From the NCBI GenBank assembly GCA_002917075.1, contig NTMA01000044.1, positions 244,650 through 308,649 on the forward strand: a stretch of 64,000 nucleotides of DNA. Direction: 5' to 3'. This document shows positions 8,828-18,597 of this stretch, one piece after another. The notes below the pieces were generated by a model that worked only from the letters and a program-made list of their open reading frames with translations, made no database searches and had not been told where the DNA came from. The DNA is from Hawksworthiomyces lignivorus. Lineage: Eukaryota; Ascomycota; Sordariomycetes; Ophiostomatales; Ophiostomataceae. Positions within the stretch are counted from its first letter, which is position 1, and each line of letters opens with the position of its first letter. Both the position numbers and the translations under genes were made by a program.

Positions 8828-10699
8828 ATGAAGGCCAAGGCGTGCGTCAAGTGCCGCCAGTGGAAGGCGCGCTGCGACGTGCCGGCCGGTGGGTTCGGTC
8901 CTTGCGCGCGGTGCCGCGCGAACAACCTGACCTGCGTGTTCGACGCCTCCTACAAGCGCCTCTCGAAAGACAGGCGCATGCAGCAGATGGCGTCCGAGCT
9001 CCGCGAGCTGCGCGCGTCGCTGCGCGGGTCGACGGTGGCGGCGGCGGCGGCGGCGGCTCCCGGCAGCAGCGACGAGCAGGCCTCCAGTACGGCCGGCCCC
9101 GGCTGGAGCGCTGCCGCGCAGGTCACTGCCGGCCTGCCGCTGCCGCCGCCCGCCGGGCTCGCCGTCGTTGCGCCGTCCGACGCCGACACCACATCGGGCA
9201 TTGGCGTGGCCAGCGTGCCCGACGTCTCCGGGAGCACCATATCCGCGGCATCGACGCAGATACTGTCGTCTGTGTCGGTGGCCAACTCGCAGAACACGCC
9301 GGCGTCCATTCTCACCACGGCCCCGTCTGTGTCCGTGCCGGGGGTGGGAGGGGCGGCGTATCGGACGCTCGGCGATATGCGCTTCACGCGCAGCCAGATC
9401 GAGCGCTACTTCCGCGTGTACTTTCGGCACTACCACCCGCATCTGCCCTTCAAAATGGCGACGGAGTTGCCCGAGGAAACCTACGCGCGCTGCCCGCTGC
9501 TGTTCTGGATCATCTGCGCCGTCACATCCAGCTGGAAGCAGCAGTGCGTCATGGCGCCGCGCGTCAAGGCCATGATCAGCGACGCCCTGCACGACACGCC
9601 CTACTCCATCGAGACCGTCCAGGCCCTGCTCATCATGTGCCTGTGGTCCTTCCGCACCGTGCGCATCAGCGACGACCCCACGCCCTTCTACAGCAGCGTC
9701 GCCGCCCGCATGGCCCTGCAGCTCAACCTGCACCGCCCGGACCAGCCCTACTGGCCGCTGCGCCACGGCTCCTGCCACGGGCCGCTCATCGCCTCGTCCG
9801 ACCACGACGTCCGCCGCACCACCTGGCTCGCCTGCTACCTGGTCGACCAGATCCAGGCCACCCAGATGGGCGTCCCGCCCGCCATCCGCGCCGATGCCAA
9901 CCTGCTCGCCGCCCTCGAGCACCCGGCCGTCCCGGCCGTCCTCGCCCGCCTGTGCCGCCTCTACGCCCTCCACGCCCAGATCGCCTGGACCATCGGCACT
10001 AACGCGCCCACGCCCACGGGCATGGCGCCGCCCGCCGAGCGCCCCGCCCTCATCCGCCAGTACCTGGAGCAGCTGGCCCAGCTGCAGGCGTCGCGCCGCC
10101 AGCAGCCACAGCTGCAGCCGCAGCACGCCGCAGCCTGCGGCGGCGGCGGCGGCGGCGGCGGCAGCGACATCGGCCACGACATTGGCCACGAAGGCGTCCG
10201 CATCTCAAGCCTCTTCGTGCGATTGCAGCTCGGCTCGTACGCGCTGCTGGCCGACATGCCCCATTCGGACGCGCTGCGCGACCTGGCGGCCGACGCCGAG
10301 GCCGCCGCCTGCGAGCTCATCGACGTCGCGCACGGCGTGAACATGGTCACGGCGCCCACCTACTTCCACCGCACCATGATCCACGCCGGCTTCGTCCTGG
10401 TGCGCCTGCTGCAGCTGCCCTACGACACGCAGTGCGAGGTGCTCTACGACAGCATCGAGCGCGTCTGCCAGTCGCTGCGCACCATTGTCACCTCGTCCGA
10501 CGACCTCGTCGCCAAGGCCTGCACCCTCCTGCAGGGCCTGCAGTACCTCCAGGACAAGCACAAGACGCCCGCCCTGCTCTCCCGCATGGGCGTCTCCCTC
10601 TTCTACGACCTCATGCGCGTCAGCTGGGAGCAGAACCTCGACGTCATCGACGACAGCTTCGACATGGCCCAGTTCGACTGGAACACGCTGGGGCTGTGA
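8828..10699 (+). CDS. Zn2Cys6 transcription factor (Leu3/War1-like)
   Basis: Intronless, 623 aa, nuclear regulator. A complete binuclear zinc cluster occupies residues 6-36, with cysteines at 6, 9, 16, 26, 29 and 36 (C-X2-C-X6-C-X9-C-X2-C-X6-C). It is followed by a basic segment and a short coiled coil (MQQMASELRELRASL). The core WKARC and this arrangement resemble Leu3 and War1-type activators. The middle region (about 190-420) matches the fungal-specific transcription factor domain (ERYFRVYFRHYHPHLPFK; ARMALQLNLHRPDQPYW). Low-complexity runs of Ala (about residue 73) and Gly (about 437) interrupt predicted loops. The start ATG lies five residues before the first Cys, as is common in this class. 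It heads the cluster's last transcription unit and is the obvious candidate for a pathway-specific regulator. That role is inferred from position. Confidence 0.92.
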   Translation: MKAKACVKCRQWKARCDVPAGGFGPCARCRANNLTCVFDASYKRLSKDRRMQQMASELRELRASLRGSTVAAAAAAAPGSSDEQASSTAGPGWSAAAQVTAGLPLPPPAGLAVVAPSDADTTSGIGVASVPDVSGSTISAASTQILSSVSVANSQNTPASILTTAPSVSVPGVGGAAYRTLGDMRFTRSQIERYFRVYFRHYHPHLPFKMATELPEETYARCPLLFWIICAVTSSWKQQCVMAPRVKAMISDALHDTPYSIETVQALLIMCLWSFRTVRISDDPTPFYSSVAARMALQLNLHRPDQPYWPLRHGSCHGPLIASSDHDVRRTTWLACYLVDQIQATQMGVPPAIRADANLLAALEHPAVPAVLARLCRLYALHAQIAWTIGTNAPTPTGMAPPAERPALIRQYLEQLAQLQASRRQQPQLQPQHAAACGGGGGGGGSDIGHDIGHEGVRISSLFVRLQLGSYALLADMPHSDALRDLAADAEAAACELIDVAHGVNMVTAPTYFHRTMIHAGFVLVRLLQLPYDTQCEVLYDSIERVCQSLRTIVTSSDDLVAKACTLLQGLQYLQDKHKTPALLSRMGVSLFYDLMRVSWEQNLDVIDDSFDMAQFDWNTLGL

Positions 10700-11335
10700 A
10701 GCGCACATTCGACAAGAACCTCTGAGCGAAGCACCGCCTTCTTGGCCCATGTACGGCGCTAGCATCATCCAGCATGCACAAGCTCGTGCTCTGCGTGACC
10801 CGGCGGACGTGCCCTTGCGCCCTGATGGTTCCCCATCTCTCCTTGTTTCAGCAAGGTTTCTCTTGCGTGCTCTGTGACTTCCGTACACTTCTCAAGCAGA
10901 CCATTCACGAAGCCAGCCGGCTCAAGGCACAGCTGGACCAGGGCGGCGGCGAACGAGCTGACGATTTGCAGCCCTCGCATCAGCCCTCGCAGTAACCGTT
11001 GACCGAGTAATGGGCCGGTGCGGGCAGGTGAATGCTCTGTTGGCTGTATGGTGTCCGGCCGCATGCCTGCTATGGCAATCCGTTCCAGTCCGTGGCCCAT
11101 GCATCGAGCAGGGCCCAAATACTCTGTGCTTCTCAAACGCTTTGTGGCCATGGTCTTCCGCCCTACCGGCTGACGATCGATTTGTGCCGGCACGCGGGGC
11201 ACGGCCGCGTTGGTGTTGTAAGAGGCGTTAGTATGTACGGCCTCACCGCAGACGGCATAAGAGGGCAATGGTTAAACGAAAGACGGTAAGGAACAAATAC
11301 TGGTCTTTTTTTAAATAAATAAAAAATTCAGCTTA
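10700..11335. other. Intergenic, nothing recognised
   Basis: About 640 bp between the regulator's stop and the tail of the NLR-like pseudogene. Small open frames exist on both strands but none shows domain likeness or gene-like structure. An AT-rich patch (11306-11330) may serve as a transcript end. Confidence 0.6.
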
Positions 11336-11553
11336 TCAGATGCAGCAGCGTCGCTTTAAAACCCAATTGATACGTACATAGTCAAGTACGCGGCAAGAAG
11401 TGGATGTGAAACTATATCGGGACACCTCATAATCAGAGCATGCCCTGCAACCGGGAAGATACGGCGGCACTGGGAGGCAGAGAGGAGGACTAACGAGGAT
11501 AGGCAATCCTGAAAGCTGTTTCTGATTAGTTACATCTACAACGATTGACAATA

Positions 11554-11568
11554 TATGACCAGTATTAG
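11554..11568. repeat. Target-site duplication, left copy
   Basis: tatgaccagtattag, identical to 11849-11863. Both copies are read in the same phase of the NLR frame (encoding NTGH), which shows that the site lay inside that reading frame before insertion. Confidence 0.8.
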
Positions 11569-11848
11569 GTTTCATCGTCTTTATATTTCAGCCACTCCTG
11601 GCTATGTGACGCCTTTGCTAATGGAACCCTCCTGGGTATAGAACTAACTAAGTGATAAAACAAATAAGATTACAGTAGTGTTGTGTATAAATGGATGCCT
11701 CGTTGGCCCTGCTGGCCCTCCTGCAGCCTTATCCGCTGCCTGTGCTATAGCCTTTCTAGGACCTCTCTCACCTCCTCCACCACTGCCTCCTCCTCCGCTT
11801 CTCTTGCTGCCTCCCTGGTGGCCTCCACTGTTGCCGCCTCTACTGCCT
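11569..11848 (-). mobile_element. 5'-truncated LINE insertion in the NLR-like gene
   Basis: A 280-bp insert bounded by a perfect 15-bp direct repeat. Its lower-coordinate part (about 11575-11690) aligns with the 3' end of the LINE remnant at 16243-16400, sharing a gtaatct..ttttgtt block, a GGAGGGTTC-like block, CAGGAGTGGCT-like DNA and an ATAAAgACGATgAAAC-type 3' terminus. The 3' end points to lower coordinates, as in that copy. The end lacks a long A-tail. About 34 C-terminal residues of the NLR open frame (11745-11848) are therefore contributed by the insert. Confidence 0.72.
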
Positions 11849-11863
11849 TATGACCAGTATTAG
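11849..11863. repeat. Target-site duplication, right copy
   Basis: Second copy of tatgaccagtattag. The bases immediately outside and inside differ from the left copy, so the duplication is exactly 15 bp. Confidence 0.8.
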
Positions 11864-14800
11864 CTGTAAAAGTGAAATCATTTCTAGCAGTCTCCAAATC
11901 TCCCTGGCATGGCCCCACCGCTAGGCTCGCAGAGCCTCGTTCACTTGGCGCCCCCCAACGATTTCCAAGACCGGGCAAACAGGAGACCGCCTTGCCAATG
12001 TCAGCCTCTCCCGTAGCCCCTTCATTGTTGCCGCACGCTCTTTGGTCCATGTCCTCGTGCGTCAATTTCCATTCGTCTAATTCATGCTCTAGCTTTGGTA
12101 TCCACCTCTCAGCTTCTTTCCAAGCACGGATCTCCGCAGAGAATTCCTCTTTCAAATGACGTAGCGACTCAAGGCCGGTAATAAGGGAGTCTTGGGACTT
12201 CTTTCGGTTTACCAAGCTTAATCTGCGAAGCGTTAGGGACTGGTAGTAATAGTTTTGCGCTATACAGCTCAACATCTCCAGCGAGATGTCTTCTTCTTCC
12301 ATTTCCCAGAGCGTTCCAATCGCTTGTTCGAAGTAGGAACCTGCCTCCACAATATTTCCATGGCAGTACTCTCCCCGGCCTCGGTAAAATAGGTATCGGT
12401 ATTCGTCGGCTTCGTCTCGATCTCGTCCTACAGTACAATTCTCCAATCGAAGTCCAGGGGCAACGCTCTTCGTCGTACTCCCCAGCAGCTTCGGTGGACG
12501 CCCTTATATTTGCGAGATATTCATGATAAAGCAGTGTGTCATCGTGAAGCGGGCCGAGCTCCTTTTCGCACACTTCAGCGCATTGTATGTATTCCTCTAA
12601 CGCCGCTTGAATGTCCCCGGCTTCTTGCAAAGCAAACCCGAGCATCCCCTTCGTCTCCACCATCTCGAGTTTAGCGAATGAATTCATCCTCGGAATGAGA
12701 TCTCTTAACACTTTTGCCGCAGCCGAAGGGTCGCCTACTCGAATGTGGGCTTCCGCGAACCAGTGTACGTGTTCCTCATAAGTCGAAATATTGTAACGGG
12801 TGCCAACACGTTGTCTAGAGGTATCCCCGCCGCATTGCCAATCAACACAGCATTTTGGAGCTGACCTAGTTTGTCGCATGCCCACAGAAGATTGTGAATG
12901 TTTATCCAACACAGTTCGCAAGACAGGCCACCGCGCCGAGTGGCAAAGCTCATTTGCGATATCTCCTGCCGAGCTTCTTCCATCTTTCCCTGCTCTATCT
13001 GGCAGGAAATAATCTCCTCGTCACAATATTTGCAGCTGCATAACAGCCTTTTTCGGGCCTTTCTAGCTTCTCGACATTTCCTGTAGATGGATTCAGCCTC
13101 GGCGTATCTTTTCATCTCCTCTAGTACTATTCCGAGATCAATAAGGACTCCCTCGCGCAGGGCCGTAAGGGCTTGGTTGTCTTCAGTTACGGTAAGGTCA
13201 CGGAGCATCTTATCAGCCTCTCCGAACCGTTCCTCATCTGTCAGTGCTACAGCGAGTTTTCTTTTCGTCTCGAGGAGCACGGGATGATCATTCTCGAGAA
13301 CAGATTGGTAGCAATCGATTCACTGGCTATACAGCCGCTCCGCGTCCCAGGGTAGGCAACCATCTCTATACACGTCCCCCATGATAGATAGAATACCCGC
13401 AGTTAGATGGCGCCAGATGGAGCTCTTGTATATATAGACTCTTATCGAAATTGGCGCCTGCATCTCTGCGCTATCAGCTTTCAGATGCTCCTCGAGCCGC
13501 TTCATGATATCCACCGCACCATCCGTCATGTGTCGCTTGATTAGTACTTGGCCTAGATTTGCCATGGATATCCAGAGGACAAGATTGTTATGTGACGACT
13601 TTGGTAGCTTCTCGTAGATAGTAACGGCGCAACGAAGACGGACCTCCGCCGCCGCTAGGTTTCGCAATCGCCCGAGGCGAACTCCGGCGCGAAGCGAGGC
13701 AGTGGCCTCATATACATCACCGCGACCACTCAATTCTTGCAGGGCTATGTTGTAAATTTCCATGGCAGTGCCGTACTCGCGAAGTTTGAAATGCGGCTCG
13801 GCGATGGCGATGCATGCAGCCGGGTGAAGACGGTTCGCCATGGCCAGGAGGGTGCGAAGAAACAACTCTTTTCGGTTGCTGATTAGTGCATCTGGCGACA
13901 GCTTAAACAAGGCTTTTGATACTCCGAGCAAGGCGCGTACCGAGGAAGCTATGGTTGAGTGAGTCATGTTCAAGGCAGCTGGACCAAGGCTGTTGCGGAC
14001 ACGGAGGCTAGCACCCTCTCGTTGTCCTAGCGAGAGAGCATTGGGTTCCACAATACTGAGCTTGGGCAATTCTTGGGCTCCTGGTGAACATTTTGGACCT
14101 TTTTTTGCGGATGTAGCCGGCGCGGCTGAAGCATCGTGGATACCAAAATCTTGCGCAGTGTTAAAATCTCCAGATGAACATTGGGCTATGAGGAGAATAG
14201 ATTGCCACGACACGCTTCTGAAGTCGTTTTGACCGAATACCTCATGACGCCGGCGACCCTCTTCGTGAAGCCTTTCCATCATGTAAGAAGTGTAATTTGA
14301 CCCTTCAGGAAACGCGTCGACTATAGCTTCCAAAGAACGAATGAAGACAAGCTACGAGTCAGATGGCCCGATATCAAAGATAGGACTCAGTGCCAGGAAC
14401 TCGAGCCACCCGCAAAACTGTTGGGAAGCTAGGAACCCACGCAGGCTCCGCATGACGTCTACGAAAACTGAAGACTCTCGAGAGATGTGTCTGGCACACT
14501 GGGTGGAGGCATATAAGAGGAACGGGTACTGTGCAGACAGGGATTCGTAGGAGTCTTCGGCCACAGGATACCCAAAATCGACCATAGCTAAGTACTTCAG
14601 ACATGTGATAGCCATCTCATTCTGCTCGTCAGAAACATCTACTCGATAGAAGAGAATATCTTCATCGGTGGGGAGCCACTTCTCGAGAGGTCTAATGAGA
14701 AACTCTTTTACTGTGATGTGACTGAGATGGACTCTGCTTTCGGAGAGACGGACAAAATCGCCACACGCATCTAAGATGGCATCTCGTGTAATCAAGCTGT

Positions 14801-15849
14801 TTTCGATAGTGGAATCTGTGCAGACTCGGGCGGCATACGCATAGCATAGCTGGTCTACCGTGAGTGTATCAGCGGCGTTGATGATGATGCACAGCAGATC
14901 GTGTGCCATGCTCATTGCAGACGAAGGCTTTGACTGCTGGCCCCCTAACCTTGCAGTGAGCATGGAAAATAGATTGTGATATGCCTCTTCAAGTTCTCCC
15001 GGCATATTCTGGAGCGCGTTCCTTAGCTGTGCCGGCGATGACAGATGGTGGAGGTTCTTAAAGATGAGCGAGACCCACAAGAACATTGTCGATGAGTTCT
15101 AAGTCAGTGTGCTTCTAACAAGTTCTCTAACCTCTAGAGGTTGAATATTCGGGGAGTTTCGCAGCTCTTCCTCAATTAGCTTGTCCAAGTCATGTCGCAG
15201 GAGTTCGTCTATCAGCTCGATTCGCGGTCTGAACTCTTTCATCGCGGCAATCAAGGAGGCTTCCCGCCCGACAAGAATGACGCGGAAATGTTGGTGTCGC
15301 CTCAGCAGCTGCGTCACAATCTGGAGACCGCCACCGCCTAGAGTGTTCCACTCCTCAATAGATTCGTCGATACCGTCAACGATAAGATAGGTAGTGGACG
15401 ACACCGTGGCAAGGACTCCGTCAATAACGGCGAGCAGGTTGGAGGCGCGGAGGGGAAGATCCTGCAGCAGCGCTTGGGCAATATTCCAAGCCCTTTGGTC
15501 GGATGAGTGCTGCATGAGCTGCCACAAGAAGGTAGACAGTAGGTGAACCAGACTCCGCTGATTGCTATTTGCAGCGTGGAAGGAGACGAAACTGGTTTCA
15601 AGAGACTTTCGTGCGGAGATCGAGGACAAGAGAGGAGGCGAGGACAGACTTCCCGCTGCCTTTTACACCATATATACACAGAAAGCGACAAGGATAATCT
15701 AGGCAAGGTATAGGCCTGATTCAACGAAAGACTAAAGATGCCAGAAGGGGGAGACTCTTGTCAAGCCAGTTTGAGTAGAGCCATTGATTAGGAGATGCCA
15801 AAAGGATATCCTAGAGGGAGGCAGGGCGAGGAGCCCTCTCTATATACAG

Positions 15850-16080
15850 TGTATCACCACGGTATCAACCTACAGGCATGGTATTATATAAGCACTGCTC
15901 AACAACTCTCCCTCGACTGCCAGGAGCGAAGCTCCTGGCTGAAATAGGGGCCTGTCAAGGACGAGTGGGCCGGTGGGCCGGTGGGTAGCCCGGCCGACTG
16001 CCTGCCCCGGTCCGCCTTGGTGGCCTGCTCCTTGGTCCTGGGCTCGCCCTGGGCTGCCCACAGGGCCTCGGCCCATTACA
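15850..16080 (-). mobile_element. Solo-LTR-like repeat, copy 2
   Basis: Read on the minus strand, this 231-bp block begins TGTAATGGGCC, has a central TATATAAT promoter-like box (about 15881-15891) and ends GTGGTGATACA. It is collinear with 4181-4474. It contains short GGGCCGGT direct repeats and an inverted repeat (CCAGGAGCGAAGCTCCTGG, about 15919-15937). There is no internal retroelement body and no clear target-site duplication (flanks cgagc and ctgta differ). It sits just beyond the recognisable 5' end of the NLR-like pseudogene. Confidence 0.55.
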
Positions 16081-16242
16081 GCTCGTCGATTACCGTGTTG
16101 AAATTGGGCTTTGAAGCGGATGGCTGATATGACGGTTAGAGGCTGCTTGAGACTTGGGCATATGGTTTATCATACTAATACTATATGTAGATGCTAAAGC
16201 TATTAGACGCTATGTGTTTAATGATATAGCTTCGTAGGTAGG

Positions 16243-16866
16243 AGTTTAATCGTATTTATTAGCCAATCCTGACTATTTACGTCTATACTAGGTAGAACCC
16301 TCTAGGAAAAAAGCCACCGCCTGATTAAGTGAAGGGGATTATTATACATGATGAAACAGTCTGATCAGTAGTAGTAGTAGTAGTTGAACAAAAGAGATTA
16401 CAAATTAGTGGTAATTAAAGCTGCGCTTGTGGTGTATCCTCCTCAAGTTGGCTCGCCAGTCGGTAGTCTGGGACACGCCCGCTCCGTTTGAGCCACCGCA
16501 ATACGCGACGGGCCATGAGCCCTCCCGCGTTCAAGCGGTGGTTCCGGAGTCTGTGGCCATCCCGGGGGTTTTCCTGTAGTGTTAGTGCAGTAGAGTAACA
16601 CGTGCTCCGGGGTCTCTTCCGCCGTCTCACAGGCACACATAGGGGAGTCCCGGTTCTAGTGGGTGTGGAAGAGGTGGGCCGCTAGGCCGATGTGGCCTGT
16701 TCGGACCTGTGTTAGGAGACTGCTGTCGGCTTTCGTGAGGTGCCGGTGAGCCTTGGCCACCTCCCGGGCGGTCCACCGGGGGGGGTTGATTAGCCGGCCG
16801 CTTAGATTGAAGGATCTATTGATATGTTTTAGACGTGCAAACAGACTCCCCAACAGCCCACGCCGG
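16243..16866 (-). mobile_element. Non-LTR retrotransposon (LINE, Tad-type) ORF2 C-terminal remnant
   Basis: The minus strand encodes the end of a LINE ORF2: KADSSLLTQVRTGHIGLAAHLF, then a Cys/His block (SPMCACETAEETPEHVLLYC), then in a shifted frame an end such as ARRVLRWLKRSGRVPDYRLA, stopping at 16415. This order (end of RNase H region, zinc-knuckle-like motif, conserved tail) is that of Tad-clade LINEs of fungi. A TAG interrupts between the first two blocks and a frameshift precedes the third. The 3' untranslated part down to about 16243 aligns with the fragment at 11569-11690 and contains an agt trinucleotide run (about 16370-16383). The 5' end is truncated next to the stop of the 2EXR gene. 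Confidence 0.8.
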
Positions 16867-18135
16867 CTAGCCTCTGATCGGGCGCGCCGGCCGCTCCTCT
16901 TTTGGCAGATAGCACTTTGCGTCACAGTACCGGAACATGACGTGCGGGACAAACTGCGGCATCTGTGCGAGCTGGGCTTGGACCCAGGGATTTGACTTGT
17001 TGAGCGAGCGGGTCGCGAGGTCGACCATGTACTGCGTGGGCGCCGCAATGTTGCTCCTCTCCCAGTCAATGTCGCGCACCCGCAGGTCCCAGTCGTTGGA
17101 GCCCGTCCAGACGCTGTCCTCGTCCGGCTTGGGCATATCGTCGGCCTCGTTGACTTCGTCCTCCGCCAGGCCCTCGCGGCCGTCGGCGTCGTGCAACCGG
17201 TTGACCCAGACCTTTTCGACATCGTCGAGCCATAGCCGGCAGCGCGCCGCAAACCCTTGCTGGCTAGCAAGGGTAACTGTGAAGTCACGGATAGCATCGC
17301 GGTCGCTGGCATAGCCGTAGGGGCCGTGGGCGCGCCACAGCGCCTTGAACTGCTCGATGCGCGCCCAGTCCGTGGCCGGGTTGACGAGCTGCAACGGCGC
17401 GTCGCCCAGGAGGCCAAAGAGGCCAGACTGGCGGGCCGCCGTGACGGACGTGAGGTGCATGGGCACGTGCAGGACGACGGCTGCATAGGACGACGCCCGC
17501 CGCAGCGCGCGGATCATAGGGACGTCGACGACGGGGCCGTGGCGCAGGTTGTTCTCGCAAAAGGGCAGGATCAGGTCCGCCATGATGGACACGGACATGG
17601 CGCGGAGGTGTTGAGCGTACCAGTGCAGGCAGGCGACGGGCTCCTCCAGCTCCCAGGTAATCTCCGTGTCGTACTGGTAGTCTTCGGTGTAGTTGAGATG
17701 CAGTGACGAGCGGCCGGGCAGCGTCCACAGCGCATTATCGACGCCATCCCGCGCGCCGTCTCCCGGGCCCAGCGTGTAGTGCGGCTGGAACCGTGTCCCG
17801 TCGACGGGCATGTACCATTTGTGGCTGTTGTAGCGCTCCATCCGGTCGGGCGCGACTGGGAATCGTTCCGCCAAGGACGCCACATACCGTGCGTGTGCCT
17901 CGCCTGTCTGCAGTGCAATCTTGCGCGCCTCGTGGCACACGCGCGAGATGGCGGGCGGGCGGCGATTGGCCATATGGGCGCTGAACAGCGTGCAGCCAAT
18001 GTACGGCCAGCGGATGTAGCGATGGGGGCATTCAAGCTCCTCCACGCGGTGTGGCAGGCAGAGCTCCCATATGGCCGCGCGGATATCATAGGGGAGCGCT
18101 GGAAAGCGGTGAAACTCGGCGTCGAGCGCTGCCAT
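16867..18135 (-). CDS. 2EXR-domain protein
   Basis: Single-exon protein of 422 aa. Residues about 9-28 (FHRFPALPYDIRAAIWELCL) are the start of a 2EXR domain, a fungal F-box-like module common in accessory regions. A second conserved patch, RRPPAISRVCHEARKIAL (about 58-75), is the usual continuation, where bulky residues precede CxEAR. The remainder is acidic and without recognised domains. The function of the family is not established; involvement in protein-protein contacts is inference. The reading frame is intact and GC-rich, unlike the neighbouring pseudogenes. Its stop codon (16867-16869) abuts the truncated LINE, so the last few residues could be altered relative to homologues. Confidence 0.85.
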   Translation of the reverse strand: MAALDAEFHRFPALPYDIRAAIWELCLPHRVEELECPHRYIRWPYIGCTLFSAHMANRRPPAISRVCHEARKIALQTGEAHARYVASLAERFPVAPDRMERYNSHKWYMPVDGTRFQPHYTLGPGDGARDGVDNALWTLPGRSSLHLNYTEDYQYDTEITWELEEPVACLHWYAQHLRAMSVSIMADLILPFCENNLRHGPVVDVPMIRALRRASSYAAVVLHVPMHLTSVTAARQSGLFGLLGDAPLQLVNPATDWARIEQFKALWRAHGPYGYASDRDAIRDFTVTLASQQGFAARCRLWLDDVEKVWVNRLHDADGREGLAEDEVNEADDMPKPDEDSVWTGSNDWDLRVRDIDWERSNIAAPTQYMVDLATRSLNKSNPWVQAQLAQMPQFVPHVMFRYCDAKCYLPKEERPARPIRG

Positions 18136-18597
18136 GGTGAATTTGCGTGCTTATTTAGAATACTAGTTCAATGTGAGAGGTGCACTCTTTAGGCGATGTC
18201 ATGAATCGACAGATTGTATCGACAGATTGTATCGACAGATTGTCGAAACGAGGGGGATAGTAGGGCAGATGGCAGAGAAAAACAAAATAACCAGAGCCAA
18301 CAGCATTGCATTTGCCAGTTATGAAACAAGCTGTGGATGGGTGGCTCACACACGGGATAAAATTACATCGTAGGCCGTCTTTTTAGCGGAGAAAAGGATT
18401 AGAAGGCTGTCGAGAGAGGTAGATCGTGCTATTGTGTATATAGACGTCATTCTAAATCCACTTTACACCCTTTTAGTTTTCCAACTATATCTCCCGCCAG
18501 CTCCAACCGCAACATACCACCAAGACCGTGTCCTTTCTAGCTAAACGTTCTGCCCATGTGCCGCTTCCTACGTCGCGTGGGACAGCAACGCCCACGT
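18136..18597. other. Intergenic with a 13-bp triplicated repeat
   Basis: About 460 bp between the 2EXR gene's ATG and the end of the secreted-protein pseudogene. About 18206-18245 contains three tandem copies of tcgacagattgta (the last one imperfect). It probably contains the 2EXR promoter. No gene seen. Confidence 0.6.

Larger units (their letters stand above)
11336..15790 (-). pseudogene. Broken NACHT-TPR (NLR-like) gene
   Basis: The minus strand reads as one fungal NLR: NTPase, winged-helix-like region, then TPR repeats. Walker A (GVKGSGKSV) is at about 15666-15640. The DExx/Walker B block (YLIVDGIDE) is at about 15389-15363 but in another frame, so a shift lies near 15,600-15,640. MFLWVSLIFKNL after NACHT and DLLCIIINAADTLTVDQLCYA are typical downstream blocks. 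From about 13,900 to 12,000 the sequence has repeated TPR-type helices (ALQEAGDIQAALEEYIQCAE; FGEADKMLRDL). Damage: in-frame TAG at 15099-15101 and 14352-14354, TGA at 13320-13322 (inside a TPR), a likely TGA upstream of the P-loop, frame changes near 12,800 and 12,460, and a LINE fragment at 11569-11848. Beyond that insertion the original frame stays open to 11336. Such genes act in non-self recognition and programmed cell death in fungi. This copy cannot be functional as read. Confidence 0.85.

Noticed and set aside
16867..17486. Plus- or other-frame protein overlapping the 2EXR gene
   Set aside because: It is a shadow frame of GC-rich coding DNA; only the part below 16867 is real, as LINE ORF2 remnant.
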